Positions 12,501 through 23,487 of a stretch of DNA of 64,000 nucleotides are shown here, one piece after another; position 1 is the first letter of the stretch; each line of letters opens with the position of its first letter. The translations under genes were made by a program, and so were the position numbers. The DNA is from Epiperipatus broadwayi (lineage: Eukaryota; Onychophora; Udeonychophora; Euonychophora; Peripatidae). The notes beneath the pieces were generated by a model. The model was not told where the DNA came from, did no database searches, and was given only the letters and a program-made list of their open reading frames with translations. The stretch lies in NCBI GenBank assembly GCA_028023455.1, contig JAQFVV010006507.1, positions 804,001-868,000 on the forward strand. The letters are read 5' to 3'.

Positions 12501-14128
12501 CACATTAATATGTCATAATATGTTGATAATTCCACAATCAAATAATAGCTTATTTCATAATGCATCCATATCGAAAAACAGAAATATAATGCATTCCTTC
12601 CTTCCATCTGATCTAAATATATATCTAATAAGTAGTATCCTTTAGTTATTCAGGATAGTTCATATTTTATTTTCTTTCATAAAAGCACATATTATTTTAG
12701 GAATACTAAATAAATAAATAAAGACATTTTTCCGTAATGAATTTAGGTATAGCATGTTATTTTAAAATACCCATATCATTTAATTTTAATTTAACTTTTG
12801 TAGAAGTAAGATATAAGATATAATGAAAAATGAAAATAAATTCTGTAAAAATGTTCTGCACACATTTCCAGGATATTATAATATACACATAGATTAGTTA
12901 GATGATTATAAAGTTCATGCACTCTATTTTCCTTGTTAATGCTAAATAAAAATAAAGTAATGCAAGCTTAATATTATCAATATACATTTTAAAATAGAAA
13001 TAAGCAAAAGATGATTAATTCAAATGTTTAAATGAGGTGAGAAACTAAAAATGACTACCTTTCTTATATCCTAGCCTGACATGCTAGTTGAAGACCTTTT
13101 CCATACTAAAATTTCCTGTGACTTTTTTGAAATTTACATTAATGCTTTTTTTTTCTTTTTAATAAATTTGATTTCTGGAAGAGATATATATATATATATA
13201 CTTGTTAGAGTAGAAAAGAAAAATGTACTGGGCTGCAATTACAACAATAATGAGCAATTTTTTTAACAAAAACTATTTGTTAAATAGATATCTCCTCCTT
13301 CCATCAAAATGTCATCTGACCTCAAAAAGGTTACTCCAATTTTTGTACTGGAAGCTAATTTAATATGCAAGAAAACTTCTCCAAAAAATCATTTTAACCT
13401 TCACAATTAAATCAAGATTAAATAATAATAATAAAAATAACTTTTACAAACCTGAAATAAATGAATATTAATTGACTGTTAAACAAAATGATTAATAACT
13501 TATTTAAGTTGTAAAATAATTCACTGATCCAAATATCCATTAATCAATATATATATATATATATATATATATACTTGTAAAATTATTTAAGATAATTACT
13601 GTAATTTAAATGTCTTTGTGGTAAATGTACTATTGCTTAGGGTTATTAAAAGATGAAAATGAAATGAAACATATCAGTATACATACACCTATACTGCAGT
13701 CTAAATATTTACTTATTTTGATTAAATGCAACTGATCTGGCTATGGGTTAAACATATTTTTTAATCAAGATCTGAATATGGATGGATGTCAATGAACAAT
13801 AGATCAAGAAACCATTCAAACAAATATTAGACACGAAAATAAAATTACCTTGCATCCTTCTGACAAAATATAATAATTCCTATAATAAATAACCACTCTG
13901 TCTTGCATTAAATATTTCATTAACTACTATAATAATAATAATAATAATAATAATAAATGCTTGTAAAATGGTTAATCAAAATGCATAAGTAATCAACATC
14001 TAAAGCTTTAAACAATTCCCAGTAAAATCTCAAAATTTTGTTAAGGCTATTTCATTTTTTAATACAATGTGGTGACCCACTATTGATATACTATGATTTG
14101 CTTGCTTGTGCCCATTCAGAGGATCACA
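9522..14128 (-). mobile_element. K element (right), 3' LTR, about 4.6 kb
   Basis: Reverse-complement counterpart of 4903-9515. On the minus strand it starts at 14128 with TGTGATCC after a clear PPT and runs to the palindrome centre. It is non-coding. It contains a TA tract near 11855-11868 and the AAT microsatellite at 13929-13957. A diverged copy of part of this LTR lies between the two D blocks (26956-27583). Confidence 0.65.
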
Positions 14129-14146
14129 TATCCCCCTTCCTTATAA
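14129..14146 (-). other. Polypurine tract before K 3' LTR (right)
   Basis: On the minus strand the sequence reads TTATAAGGAAGGGGGATA followed directly by TGTGATCC. This is a textbook PPT-to-LTR junction and the best single marker fixing the start of the K LTR. Confidence 0.7.
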
Positions 14147-14473
14147 AAAAGTCTCACCGTGAGGTTACTGTTAATCATTATCAAACAACATAAATAGAAT
14201 TAATTCACACATTAGAAAACTATGCATACTTAATTTTATATTCTCAAACTACTTAATTATCTGGTACTTTAAGTGGATATGGTATCAATCTATGAACATT
14301 ATAGATACCTCTCATTTCTTTTGGGGTAGATATCAAGTACACATTCTCACCCACCTGTTTTATTCAGGTCTTTCCTAGTTTAATGCTCTATCATTTTTTG
14401 CACTGGCTGCACCCTTTTTAAGAGTGGTTTGCATGCCACTGATAGATGGTTGAACCCCATCATCATTCCTCCT

Positions 14474-17008
14474 TCAAATAGAATGAGGATTATAATAAGG
14501 ACCACCTTTTATTTGGAGCTTGGGTTGGTACATAATTCTACTTCTGGCTAATCTATTTTGATTCCATGGGAATCTACCTTGGATATTAATGCTATTTACA
14601 GAGGCAAGGGATTTCCTATTGGCTCTAGTCTTACTATCACTTACTTTATCAATAATTTCAATGGAATCTAATAGATCAACAACCTCCTCAATGGTTTGCC
14701 TATCTGACACTATTAATACCTGCTCTACATGGCGAGGTAGGTTATGCCATATTATGCGAACAATTTGTTGTTGAGATAAAGGATAGGCAGTGAGGTTCTT
14801 CAATTTCCCAGCCGGTTTCCTGAAGAATTGAGTATAACTACCCTTATAATGATTGTACTTCTCTTGAGAGATTTGGTACTTTAAGTTGTCCTGCCTGTCC
14901 TCTCCCCAAAAACTATTTAACAGCAAATGCTTAAAATCTCCAAAGGTATGGGATTTATTAAACAAAGATTGCTACCAATCTTTAGAAGATGAATATAGAT
15001 GGTTACTAGCAATCGCAATCTTCTCCACTTCCTACAATGGACAAAGTAGAAACAACTTATCCACGTTTTCCAAAACTCATAAGGGTTTTCCAAGTATTCT
15101 CTTTTAAAAGACCCAATGGTTAGAAACGTAAGGGCGGTAGAATCACATGAATTCCAGTCATGATTTGTCCCCTCTTTCTCTGATTCTAACATCTGCAAAT
15201 CTATTCTGCTGTGCTATATCCCCTCTATGGATCCTAAAGGATACCAATCAACCAGACCATAACACACTTCCTTAACCTGTGTCATTCAACTCTGCATTGC
15301 CTAATTGCTTTACATCCGCCTTTAAATGCTGCTTTTGGCATAAAACATCTTGAACATATCTCTCTAACCTAGTCTGGTATCACTTCCACTCACAACCCAA
15401 CTCATCTCTGTCTATTATCTGTCTTGCCTGAAAAGACATGCCTATTTACAGAACTCTTTACATTGTCTATCTCTACTTTCAAATTCTCATATCCCTCATT
15501 CACATCACTTAATTTAGTTACCATGGCTCGTACATTCTCACCTCCTATCTCTAGATGATCTATCCTGTTGCTGATGTGTCTAACTTGGTCAACCATATCT
15601 TGATTGGTCCCACCTGGTTTTAATTTTTGTGCCTTTACTTGCAAGTTTAGATGCTTAATCTGGTCTTCTCACTCCCTAATCTGGTCATCTATCTTTGAGG
15701 TGCTATCTACACTTCTAATCTGATGTTCTATTACACTTTCTCTGACACCTTCTAGCTTTTCTTCAAATATTCCGAATGTCTGTTTAATGTCAATAGTACA
15801 TTCACAATCATACTTACCATATAACTTTTGATAATCTTGTCTTTTATTTATAATCATCATTTGTGCTCTTGTGAAATTTTCCTGTATTTCTTCCTTAAGC
15901 TGAAGTATTGACTTTTCTCTGTCTACTCTAATTTGCTGCAGCTGATTTTTAACATTATCTTCTATCATTTCTAGCTTATATATCTGACTTTTAACATCCT
16001 CCCTAATCTCTTTCATCTCTAACATTTGTTTAGCTGAATTATATTTTATTTCCGACGTTTCTAACTTTATTTCTGACATCATACTATCTTTCATAGAAAT
16101 AAAACAAACTAACTCCTTTTTTTAAAAACTTGATTTTTTGTGACTATAATCATGAAAAAGAAATCCAATGTTTCAACTATTTTTTATAGTTTTTTTCAAG
16201 GCACACTAAAATAAAATATATATACAATAAATATCACATATTCAAAAAAAAAAAAAAAAATTAAAACTTACAAAATATATCCATAACCAAAATTTTATTT
16301 TTTTACTTTATCTCACTCCCCTTTCACATTACAATCACAACTTAAACACAACTAATTCCTTTTTAAAAATCTATGTATATCAAATAAAAAAAAATCTATG
16401 TGTATCAAATAAAACTTTTATTTGATCTATATAGATTTTTACAAAGGAATTAGTTGTGTTTAAGTTGTGATTGTAATAGGAAAGGGGAGTGAGATAAGGT
16501 AAAAAAAGAAAATTTTGGTTATGGATATATTTTGTAAGTTTTAATTAATTTTTTTTTTTTTGGAGTATGTGATATTTATTGTATATATATTTTATTTTAG
16601 TGTGCCTTGAAAAAGACTATAAAAAATAGTCGAAACGTTGGATTTCTTTTTCATGATTGTAGTCATAAAAAAATCAAGTTTTAAAAAGAAGGAGTTAGTT
16701 TGTTTTATTTCTATATTAGATATATATGAACTATTTTGAAAAGAAGAACTGTGTGCTGGAGATATTAAATTATTTGATTTACTATCTTTCATCGATAACA
16801 TTTTTTTTGACATTTCGTTCAACATCTTGATCAAGTGTGAGTAATCCATCACTCCCTCAAATGGAATGTTTCCTGCCCTGCTATCTTTTCTATTTCTCAA
16901 ATTCATGGTATCATTTCCTGAATGTATTTCAGGAGATAAGACATTCACCTCTGGAGATAACATTTCTTTGGACCCACCCAAATCTTCACAAATATTAAAC
17001 TCTTCCAT
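14474..17008 (-). pseudogene. Gag-like protein of K (right copy), interrupted
   Basis: The reading starts at ATG 17008 (MEEFNICEDLGGSKEML..). It is interrupted by a MITE at 16096-16711 and resumes at 16094 with a long coiled-coil region rich in K, E, I and Q (to 15669, where a stop replaces a Cys codon of the left copy), then 15644-15402. After a small deletion and frameshift it continues at 15198-14917 and 14965-14474. The last part has a capsid-like pattern: a KDW motif, then TFGDFKHLLLNSFWGEDRQ, Q and Y residues, a FRKPAGKL segment and a WHNLP motif, resembling retrotransposon Gag capsid domains. The C-terminus is basic and lacks a CCHC zinc knuckle. No pol follows. Assignment as Gag is by pattern only. 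Confidence 0.7.
16096..16711. mobile_element. 616-bp fold-back MITE inserted in gag, TA duplication
   Basis: The ends are a perfect inverted pair (GAAATAAAACAAACTAACTC.. and its complement), and the element folds along almost its whole length with arms of about 300 bp around a centre near 16403. TA flanks both sides (16094-16095 and 16712-16713), as for Tc1/mariner-like insertions. The gag reading is cut at this point. It has no coding capacity. The right arm carries a hammerhead-like stem: TTGAAAAA, then GACTAT..ATAGTC, then GAAAC (about 16607-16636), while the left arm has a weaker version. Confidence 0.75.
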
Positions 17009-17621
17009 GATATTTTATATTTTGTTTATTAAGATTCACAAAGAGAAAGAAAAGGTACATCTGCTTCACACCTCCTCCCCAATCAACCAATTAAATTTCC
17101 CATCATCACATACAAATACTTAGGGTCATTCTAATATGTTTAGTTGTATTATTTCATACAACATTCGTTTTCCACATCTGATAGCAAAATTATTGTACTG
17201 CATACTCTGACAATATTGATCCAAACATTAATAAGTTAGCTAGATAAAATCTCTATATTCACGTACACTTATACCATACATTAAATTGACTTCTATATAA
17301 TAATGAAGACATCACAATTAGAATAAGCATGATTATTAATCTAAGTTCTAAGCGCCATTCAAAACTATAACTAATATTTACAATACTATACAACTTTTAT
17401 TTATCAAATTTAATATGTTGACTCTATCTACAATATAAACTTATCAGACATGCATCACTGTAATTATCAAGCCCACAAAGACCAACATATATTATCTATA
17501 CCACAATATATCTATACACCAAACATTGGGAAGCCAGAAACCAACTCCATATTTAATCATTGTGACCTGACACATCAAATATCAACAACCAGCATTTTAA
17601 TTCCCCCACCATTAATCAATC

Positions 17622-17643
17622 ATGTGGCCATGTTGGCATGCCA
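17622..17643 (-). other. Primer-binding site of K (right)
   Basis: On the minus strand the LTR end GGGGTAGG is followed by TTTTT and TGGCATGCCAACATGG. This is a degenerate match to the complement of the tRNA-Lys(CUU) 3' end and equivalent to the left PBS at 2129. The CATGATTGATTAATGG stretch that follows is shared by both arms. Confidence 0.55.
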
Positions 17644-17644
17644 A

Positions 17645-19732
17645 AAAACCTACCCCATAACCTACGCTCACAACACTGCTCATATTCATTATATGAGCAA
17701 ATGCCCAGAGTGCCTGTTCTGTTCATAAATAGAACGATATCAGACCATATTTGATATAAATTATTACTGAGGCTCTTAACCTATGTCTACATTCAGCTCA
17801 GCTCAGGAAGTTCATAAGTTGCATAATTATAAGTAAATGAAGGAAGAAATATTGTAAAACACTAAATATATTGTAAATCTTTTTTGTTAATTGACTGCAT
17901 GATACAGACTAACAATGTCTATTCGTACAAATTATTAAAATATTATTTCAATTTGATTTCTTTCATCATCCAAGTGCAACATATATCAGCTGAAGATAAC
18001 CATATCACTAAACAAGTCTATAACTTGACACATCATCATCTAAACCGCTACATTAATGCTGATCAAAGAATATACAAAAAAATCTCAGGGGAATTAAAAT
18101 AATACAGTTGAATTAAGAGAAGACATTAGCCAATAATTTATAATTCTAAATTATAATAAAATGTAATGAGATGAATTGTCAAAATATTTCACTATGTTCG
18201 CAACTAGATAATGATGGAAATAGGGTATATTTTAATCTCACATCATCAGCTAACAAATATACTAATTAAGCAACCTTTCTTATGCATTTATCAAGTGGTA
18301 AATGTTCTTTATAATATTTGGATTAAGAAAACAAGATTATCAGACACCAGCACATTTAATATCTTAGCTATAAAAACAATAGATTTATTTTATAATAGAT
18401 GTATGAAATGTAGAGATGTGAAAATTAGAACACAAATGTATACAAGAATAACTCAAGACACATTTTTTTTTAAATAAATAAAACAAATCATTTATTGCAC
18501 TTAAAATTTCATATAATATAATTATTTCCTTCTTTCTTTTTTTATATTTTTACAATAAGACTACTTGTCTTAATAGTTTTAATTCACAAATAAATATTTG
18601 GACATCAGTTTGGGATTACCCCTATTATACTACATTATTTATTATTCATATCTTTTTGAAAGCAAAATTAACAAGCAAAACCTGAATACTCTGACTTTGA
18701 ATATCTGAATTGCCTAAACATTTCATTTAAATACAATATTAACTAAACAATATATAATATTATTGGCACAATAAATATTTTTGAAAGGATGTACTATCAA
18801 TTAATGAAATAAATCAAATTAACATATTTGGCAATCAACAAAGCAACTTTCTCTATCTAATGAAATAATCATTTTTAATTACATACACTTTTCATGCATA
18901 GCAATAAAATCTTATCCATTCTGATGATTGATGATTTATAACTTTATGTTAAATGAATATAATGTGTTTTAAAAAACGTTTATTTCCTGTTTTTAATGCA
19001 TCCAGAGTAATTTTCATTCCCAAAGCTCTTCTACATATCTTACATTATATATACATGCTGGCAGATAAATATATACAGATAACCTACAAATCCTTTCAGT
19101 GCTTTAGAATATGACAACATCCAAAATTTATACGTAAAATATCTAGAAATTGAACTTTTATTAAGTAAATGTAATAATTGCGCAAAATAGACATACACAT
19201 GTGTAAATAAGAATATATATATATATATATATATATAAATAATTCTAAGTTATATACTATGCAAGCAACATGGTATCTAAATAATACATTAAAATATAAC
19301 TTTTAATTCTGAATAAACTTTAAGCTATTTTTAAAATTTAATAGTCATAAATATTATGAACGAGATTTCTTTACCATCTCTACCTGACTATTTCTATTAT
19401 ATGTTCGTTGATTTAGAAGCCAGAACTCTCTCTTTGAGATATGAAAATATACAAAATAAATACACCTCTTTAACAATATAATGAAAGAGAAAAGAGAAAT
19501 ATATTTCTTTCCTTTATCTTTTTAAAGAAACATAAAACATATTTGAATAAAATCAATTTTACCAGCATATCCACAATTTGTGAATATGCATCCCAAGACA
19601 ATCTAGAAGTCCATAATAGCTCAAAATTATACACAAAACATAATAATAAATATGTCTATCTATATATTATAGACAGTGATGATGACAAGTAATATATAAG
19701 AGGAAAAAAAATAAAGAAAACAAGTCATTTTG

Positions 19733-19734
<2 letters not shown>
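17645..19734 (-). mobile_element. K element (right), 5' LTR, truncated
   Basis: This is a direct repeat (minus strand) of the 3' LTR end: 17645-18650 matches 9530-10530, and 18650-19734 continues to match about 10530-12110. A deletion of about 470 bases at 18996 joins sequence equivalent to 10896 to sequence equivalent to 11365. It stops at GTCATTTTGTT next to a TA tract where the F-A block begins, so the outer 2 kb of LTR is lost. This side shows that the LTR extends well beyond the 1-kb piece seen at 1014. Confidence 0.7.

Positions 19735-19760
<26 letters not shown>
19735..19760. repeat. (TA)n tract between K and F-A
   Basis: An uninterrupted AT/TA run separates the truncated K LTR from the TG start of F-A. 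It fits the general pattern of LTR-like blocks sitting in TA tracts. Confidence 0.9.
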
Positions 19761-19764
<4 letters not shown>

Positions 19765-21567
19765 ATTCCCCTCTTTTTCTTTATTTGGATGTAGTTATCA
19801 TCAGTCAACATATATTGATTATGTCAGATAAGTATTTTATAGATATTTATAATATGTTTTAAAAGATCATTAGTTTAATGATTGCACCATCTGGCCCATA
19901 AACAAATTGGTAGAAATTGTGATTTACTAATGCATTATATTTGTAATGTTATAATGGCGCACATACTCGAAAATATAATAAAGAGTGAAATATTGGAGAA
20001 AATTATTACTAAAATTATTCATTATAAATAGATATTAAATCATATTACATATCTTATCAACATCTCATTTATTATTATTTATCGAATGTCTATATATTTT
20101 GATCAAATATGAAAACCCAAAACATACTTAACCGATAACCAATCCATGCAAGCATCTATAAACAACTTAAATTTAATGCATTTTTATTTAGGGTCGAGTA
20201 TGAATAGACTACATAGATTTGCATTTGAAAATAAAATATTCTATCCTTATTTAACCTTAGGCTAAAATTCGCAGTCAAACTGGCATCAATTCATCTGATA
20301 TATCGATGTATTCAATGTAATACAGAATACGGCAGCACCAAAAAAATCAAGAGAAGACATTGACTCTCATGAGATAGGAATATTACTTCTATCTAACGAG
20401 AAGAACAATAAATAAAAAAACTCCATAAAAAGGAACTGCGTTCTCCATCTTATAATTCCTTTCATATGCAAATGGGTGAGTGCGGCGTATATATAAACAA
20501 TTCTGCCAGTAGCAAATCTCTGACTACATCTACTAACTACATCAATATATCCAATCCATTGACCCAATTTAACAATGAAACAAATAACACAAGATTACCT
20601 CCCCTAGTATAACTTTAGAAATCTATACAGCCATTCACGCCCGACTTAAGTTTAATATTTATATAATTTAACTTAATGGAAAACAGAAATCACAATAAAA
20701 CTTAAAGAACAAAATTAAATAAATGGAAATGATTTTAAATAAATAAATAAAAAATACATCCAATAACATGATTAATAAAGTAAGTTGGTCAGATAGGATT
20801 ATATTGCAATCATTTAAATATGGAAAATTTTAATTTAATGTTCATTATTTATAAAGTTCTTACAGTTTAAAACAGTTCATCTTTTACAGTTGCTTGCCAT
20901 TTGAAATCCAGTGTTAAATTTCCCGATGATCCTGTGGTTCTCTAAATATAAGAAAAGCGATGTTTCATTTTTCCATTTTATAACAACTGAAGGGATTGAA
21001 CGTGCGTCTTTCCATCCCTTCACTACCAACTCTCCGCCTTAATACATCTACGTCTTCTCGTAATAATAATTACCAATCACTAATTAATAATTTCCAAATT
21101 TTCCTTTTATACGTATTCGAAGGATTGACTTGGCATTATGTCATCGATGTGATGATCCTTTTGCTGAGGTTCGATTTCCTGATGGATTTCTTCCATTGGC
21201 TATTTGTTTCTATTGTTTTCCTGTCTGACCGATGTTTTTACATTTAAATGCCCAAGGCTGGTTTACATTTAACTAATTAACAATCATTTCCATTTCTGAT
21301 TAATTTCTGTGTTTTTCAAGATTAAAGATATATTTTTATCTCTAAATCGTTTTAAGTTTTTGTTTTTAAAATACCTTTTCTATTTTTAATACAGTTTTAT
21401 TTTAATATTTTTTTTTATCTGTGCGATTTAATATATACGAGTTTAAGATGATATTTAATTTCAATTTTTAATTCTTAAAGAAAATTTTTAAATGCAAACT
21501 TTTTAATTTACTTTCATGTTTAATAAATAAAAAAAAAACAATGTAACGAACATCTGTGCTCGTTACA
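19761..21567. mobile_element. LTR-like block F-A (solo)
   Basis: Starts TGTTATTCCCC after a TA tract and ends CTCGTTACA before ATAT. From about 20090 it matches F-B (from 36420) and F-C (from 59060), including the stretch with ATCTATAAACAACTTAAA and AGTATGAATAGACTACATAG. All three copies end with a short terminal hairpin of TGTAAC/TGTAAT and GTTACA spaced by about 14 bases. No coding capacity. No PBS or internal region adjoins it, so it reads as a solo LTR; orientation is not settled. Confidence 0.6.
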
Positions 21568-21940
21568 ATATCTTATTATTATTCTTTAAACATTATAATA
21601 GATTATACGATAGTTAGTTTAGAATACATTTAATATTACTTACAAATTGACAACTATTTCTGATATCTTACTTTTTTTTTAGAATTCAAATTATTATTTA
21701 GCATTTCTTACCAACCTAACTCATATACCTTTTCCAAATACTTAGACCTAATTCCATAATACAATAATGATTATAATCAATACAAGATTATCCTAGTTTA
21801 GTCATTAACTAATTTAATTTTCATTTTTATCATTATTTTTTAAAAATCAGACAATTTCAAACCAAAAGGTTAAGCTAAGATAACCTTTGGCTCCTTTTGG
21901 AACTAAGTGAAACTGTAATTAAGTACAATATATATATATA
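21568..21940. other. AT-rich spacer
   Basis: No gene is seen. It ends AAGTACA followed by a TA tract (21928-21940), the same junction style as the LTR-like blocks, so it may be an LTR remnant. Confidence 0.3.
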
Positions 21941-23475
21941 TGAAAACCAGGTACTCTTCACAAACCTGGGAGCTTAATTGTAAGTATAGAGGATTTGAAC
22001 TCAGATTTTCAAGCACCCTTCAACTATCCAAACTATCTCATACAACTGATACACATGACCACTCACATGCAGAAAAGATTAATAATCACCAATATACATA
22101 TTTCATGCTTAATCAGCACTGATCAGTTGGTCCAGACTATCATCTCTCACACATATATATATAATCAATGCTCAGTTTATATTAAGATAGCAAATCTTCA
22201 TACTTTAATGGATGGGCTTTAATCCATTGCAACCTCCAACTTTTCAGCCATCCATATCATTAAAAACTGATGATGAAAACTCAAATCCCATGCTGATGCC
22301 AATATTATTGTCATGCCCATGTTGACCTGAAGTGACCCTGACCCCTCATGTATAGGACAGCATCCATTAAATACATATAAGAGGGATGGACAGGATATAA
22401 GCATGATATGTAAATATTTGAAAACCAGGCACTCTTTACAAATCTGGAAGTTTAATTGTAAGTATAGAGGATTTGAACTCAGATAGTTGAAGGGTGCTTG
22501 AAAATCTGAGTTCAAGTCATCTATACTTACAATTAAGCTCCCAGGATTGGGAAGAGTGCCTGGTTTTCAAATATTTACATATCAAACTTATATCCTGTCT
22601 ATCCCTCTTATATGTATTTAATGGATGCTGTCATATGCATGAGGGGTCAGAGTGACTTCAGGTCAACATGGACTTGGCAATGATATTGGCATCAGCATGG
22701 GATTTGAGTTTTCATCATCAGATTTTCAATGATATGGATGGCTGAAAAGTTGGAGGTAGCAGTGGATTGAAGCCTGTCCATTAAAGCATGAAGATTTGCT
22801 ATCTTAATATAAACTGGGCATTGATTACATATATGTGTGAGAGATAATAGTCTGGACCAACTGGTGAGTGCTGGTTTTGCATGAAATACATATATTGGTG
22901 ATTATTAATCTTTTCTGCATGTGTGTGGTCATGTGTATCAGTTGTATAAGATAGTTTGGATAGTTAAAAGCTGCTTGAAAATCTGAGTTCAAATCCTCTA
23001 CACTTACAATTAAGCTCCCAGGATTGGGAAGAGTGCCTGGTTTTCAAATATTTACATATCAAACTTATATCCTGTCCATCCCTCTTATATGTATTTAATG
23101 GATGCTGTCCTATACATGAGACGTCAGAGTGACTTCAGGTAAACATGGGCATGGCAATTATATTGGCATCAGCATGGATTTGAGTTTTCATCATCAGATT
23201 TTCAATGATATGGATGGCTGAAAAGTTGGAGGTTGCAGTGGATTGAAGCCTGTCCATTAAAGTATGAAGATTTGCTATCTTAATATAAACTGAGCATTGA
23301 TTATATATATGTGTGAGAGATGATAGTCTGGACCAACTGATGAGTGCTGGTTTAACATGAAATACGTATATTGGTGATTATTAATCAATTCTGCATGTGT
23401 GTGGTCATGTGTATCTGTTGTATGAGATAGTGTGGATAGTTGAAGGGTGCTTGAAAATCTGAGTTCAAATCCTAT
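21941..23475. repeat. Three ~485-bp tandem/inverted units with tRNA-like B box
   Basis: One unit is on the minus strand (21941-22485) and two are in plus orientation (22486-22972 and 22973-23475). The first two meet head to head in a hairpin near 22488. Shared landmarks are TGCCTGGTTTTCAAATATT, GGTCAACATGG and GTCTGGACCAACTG. Each unit boundary has GAGTTCAAATCC, a good match to a Pol III B box (GGTTCGANTCC). A matching A box is not convincing. The array is flanked by TA tracts. Likely a SINE-like or satellite-like family; no coding. Confidence 0.6.
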
Positions 23476-23487
23476 ATATATATATAT

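Larger units (their letters stand above)
1014..19734. repeat. Giant imperfect palindrome: two K retroelements tail to tail
   Basis: The left arm (1014 to about 9515) reappears reverse-complemented in the right arm (about 9522 to 18650) in the same order: LTR end, PBS, gag, PPT, long LTR. Marker pairs include GGGGTAATCCC at 1041 and 8520 against GGGATTACCCC near 10503 and 18611, and the gag leaders near 2640 and 17125. The arms differ by scattered substitutions and indels (my impression is 5-10%), so this is an old duplication. The right arm is longer because of the MITE in gag and because its outer LTR continues to 19734. It could be two independent insertions, an inverted duplication, or an autointegration product. 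Confidence 0.8.
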
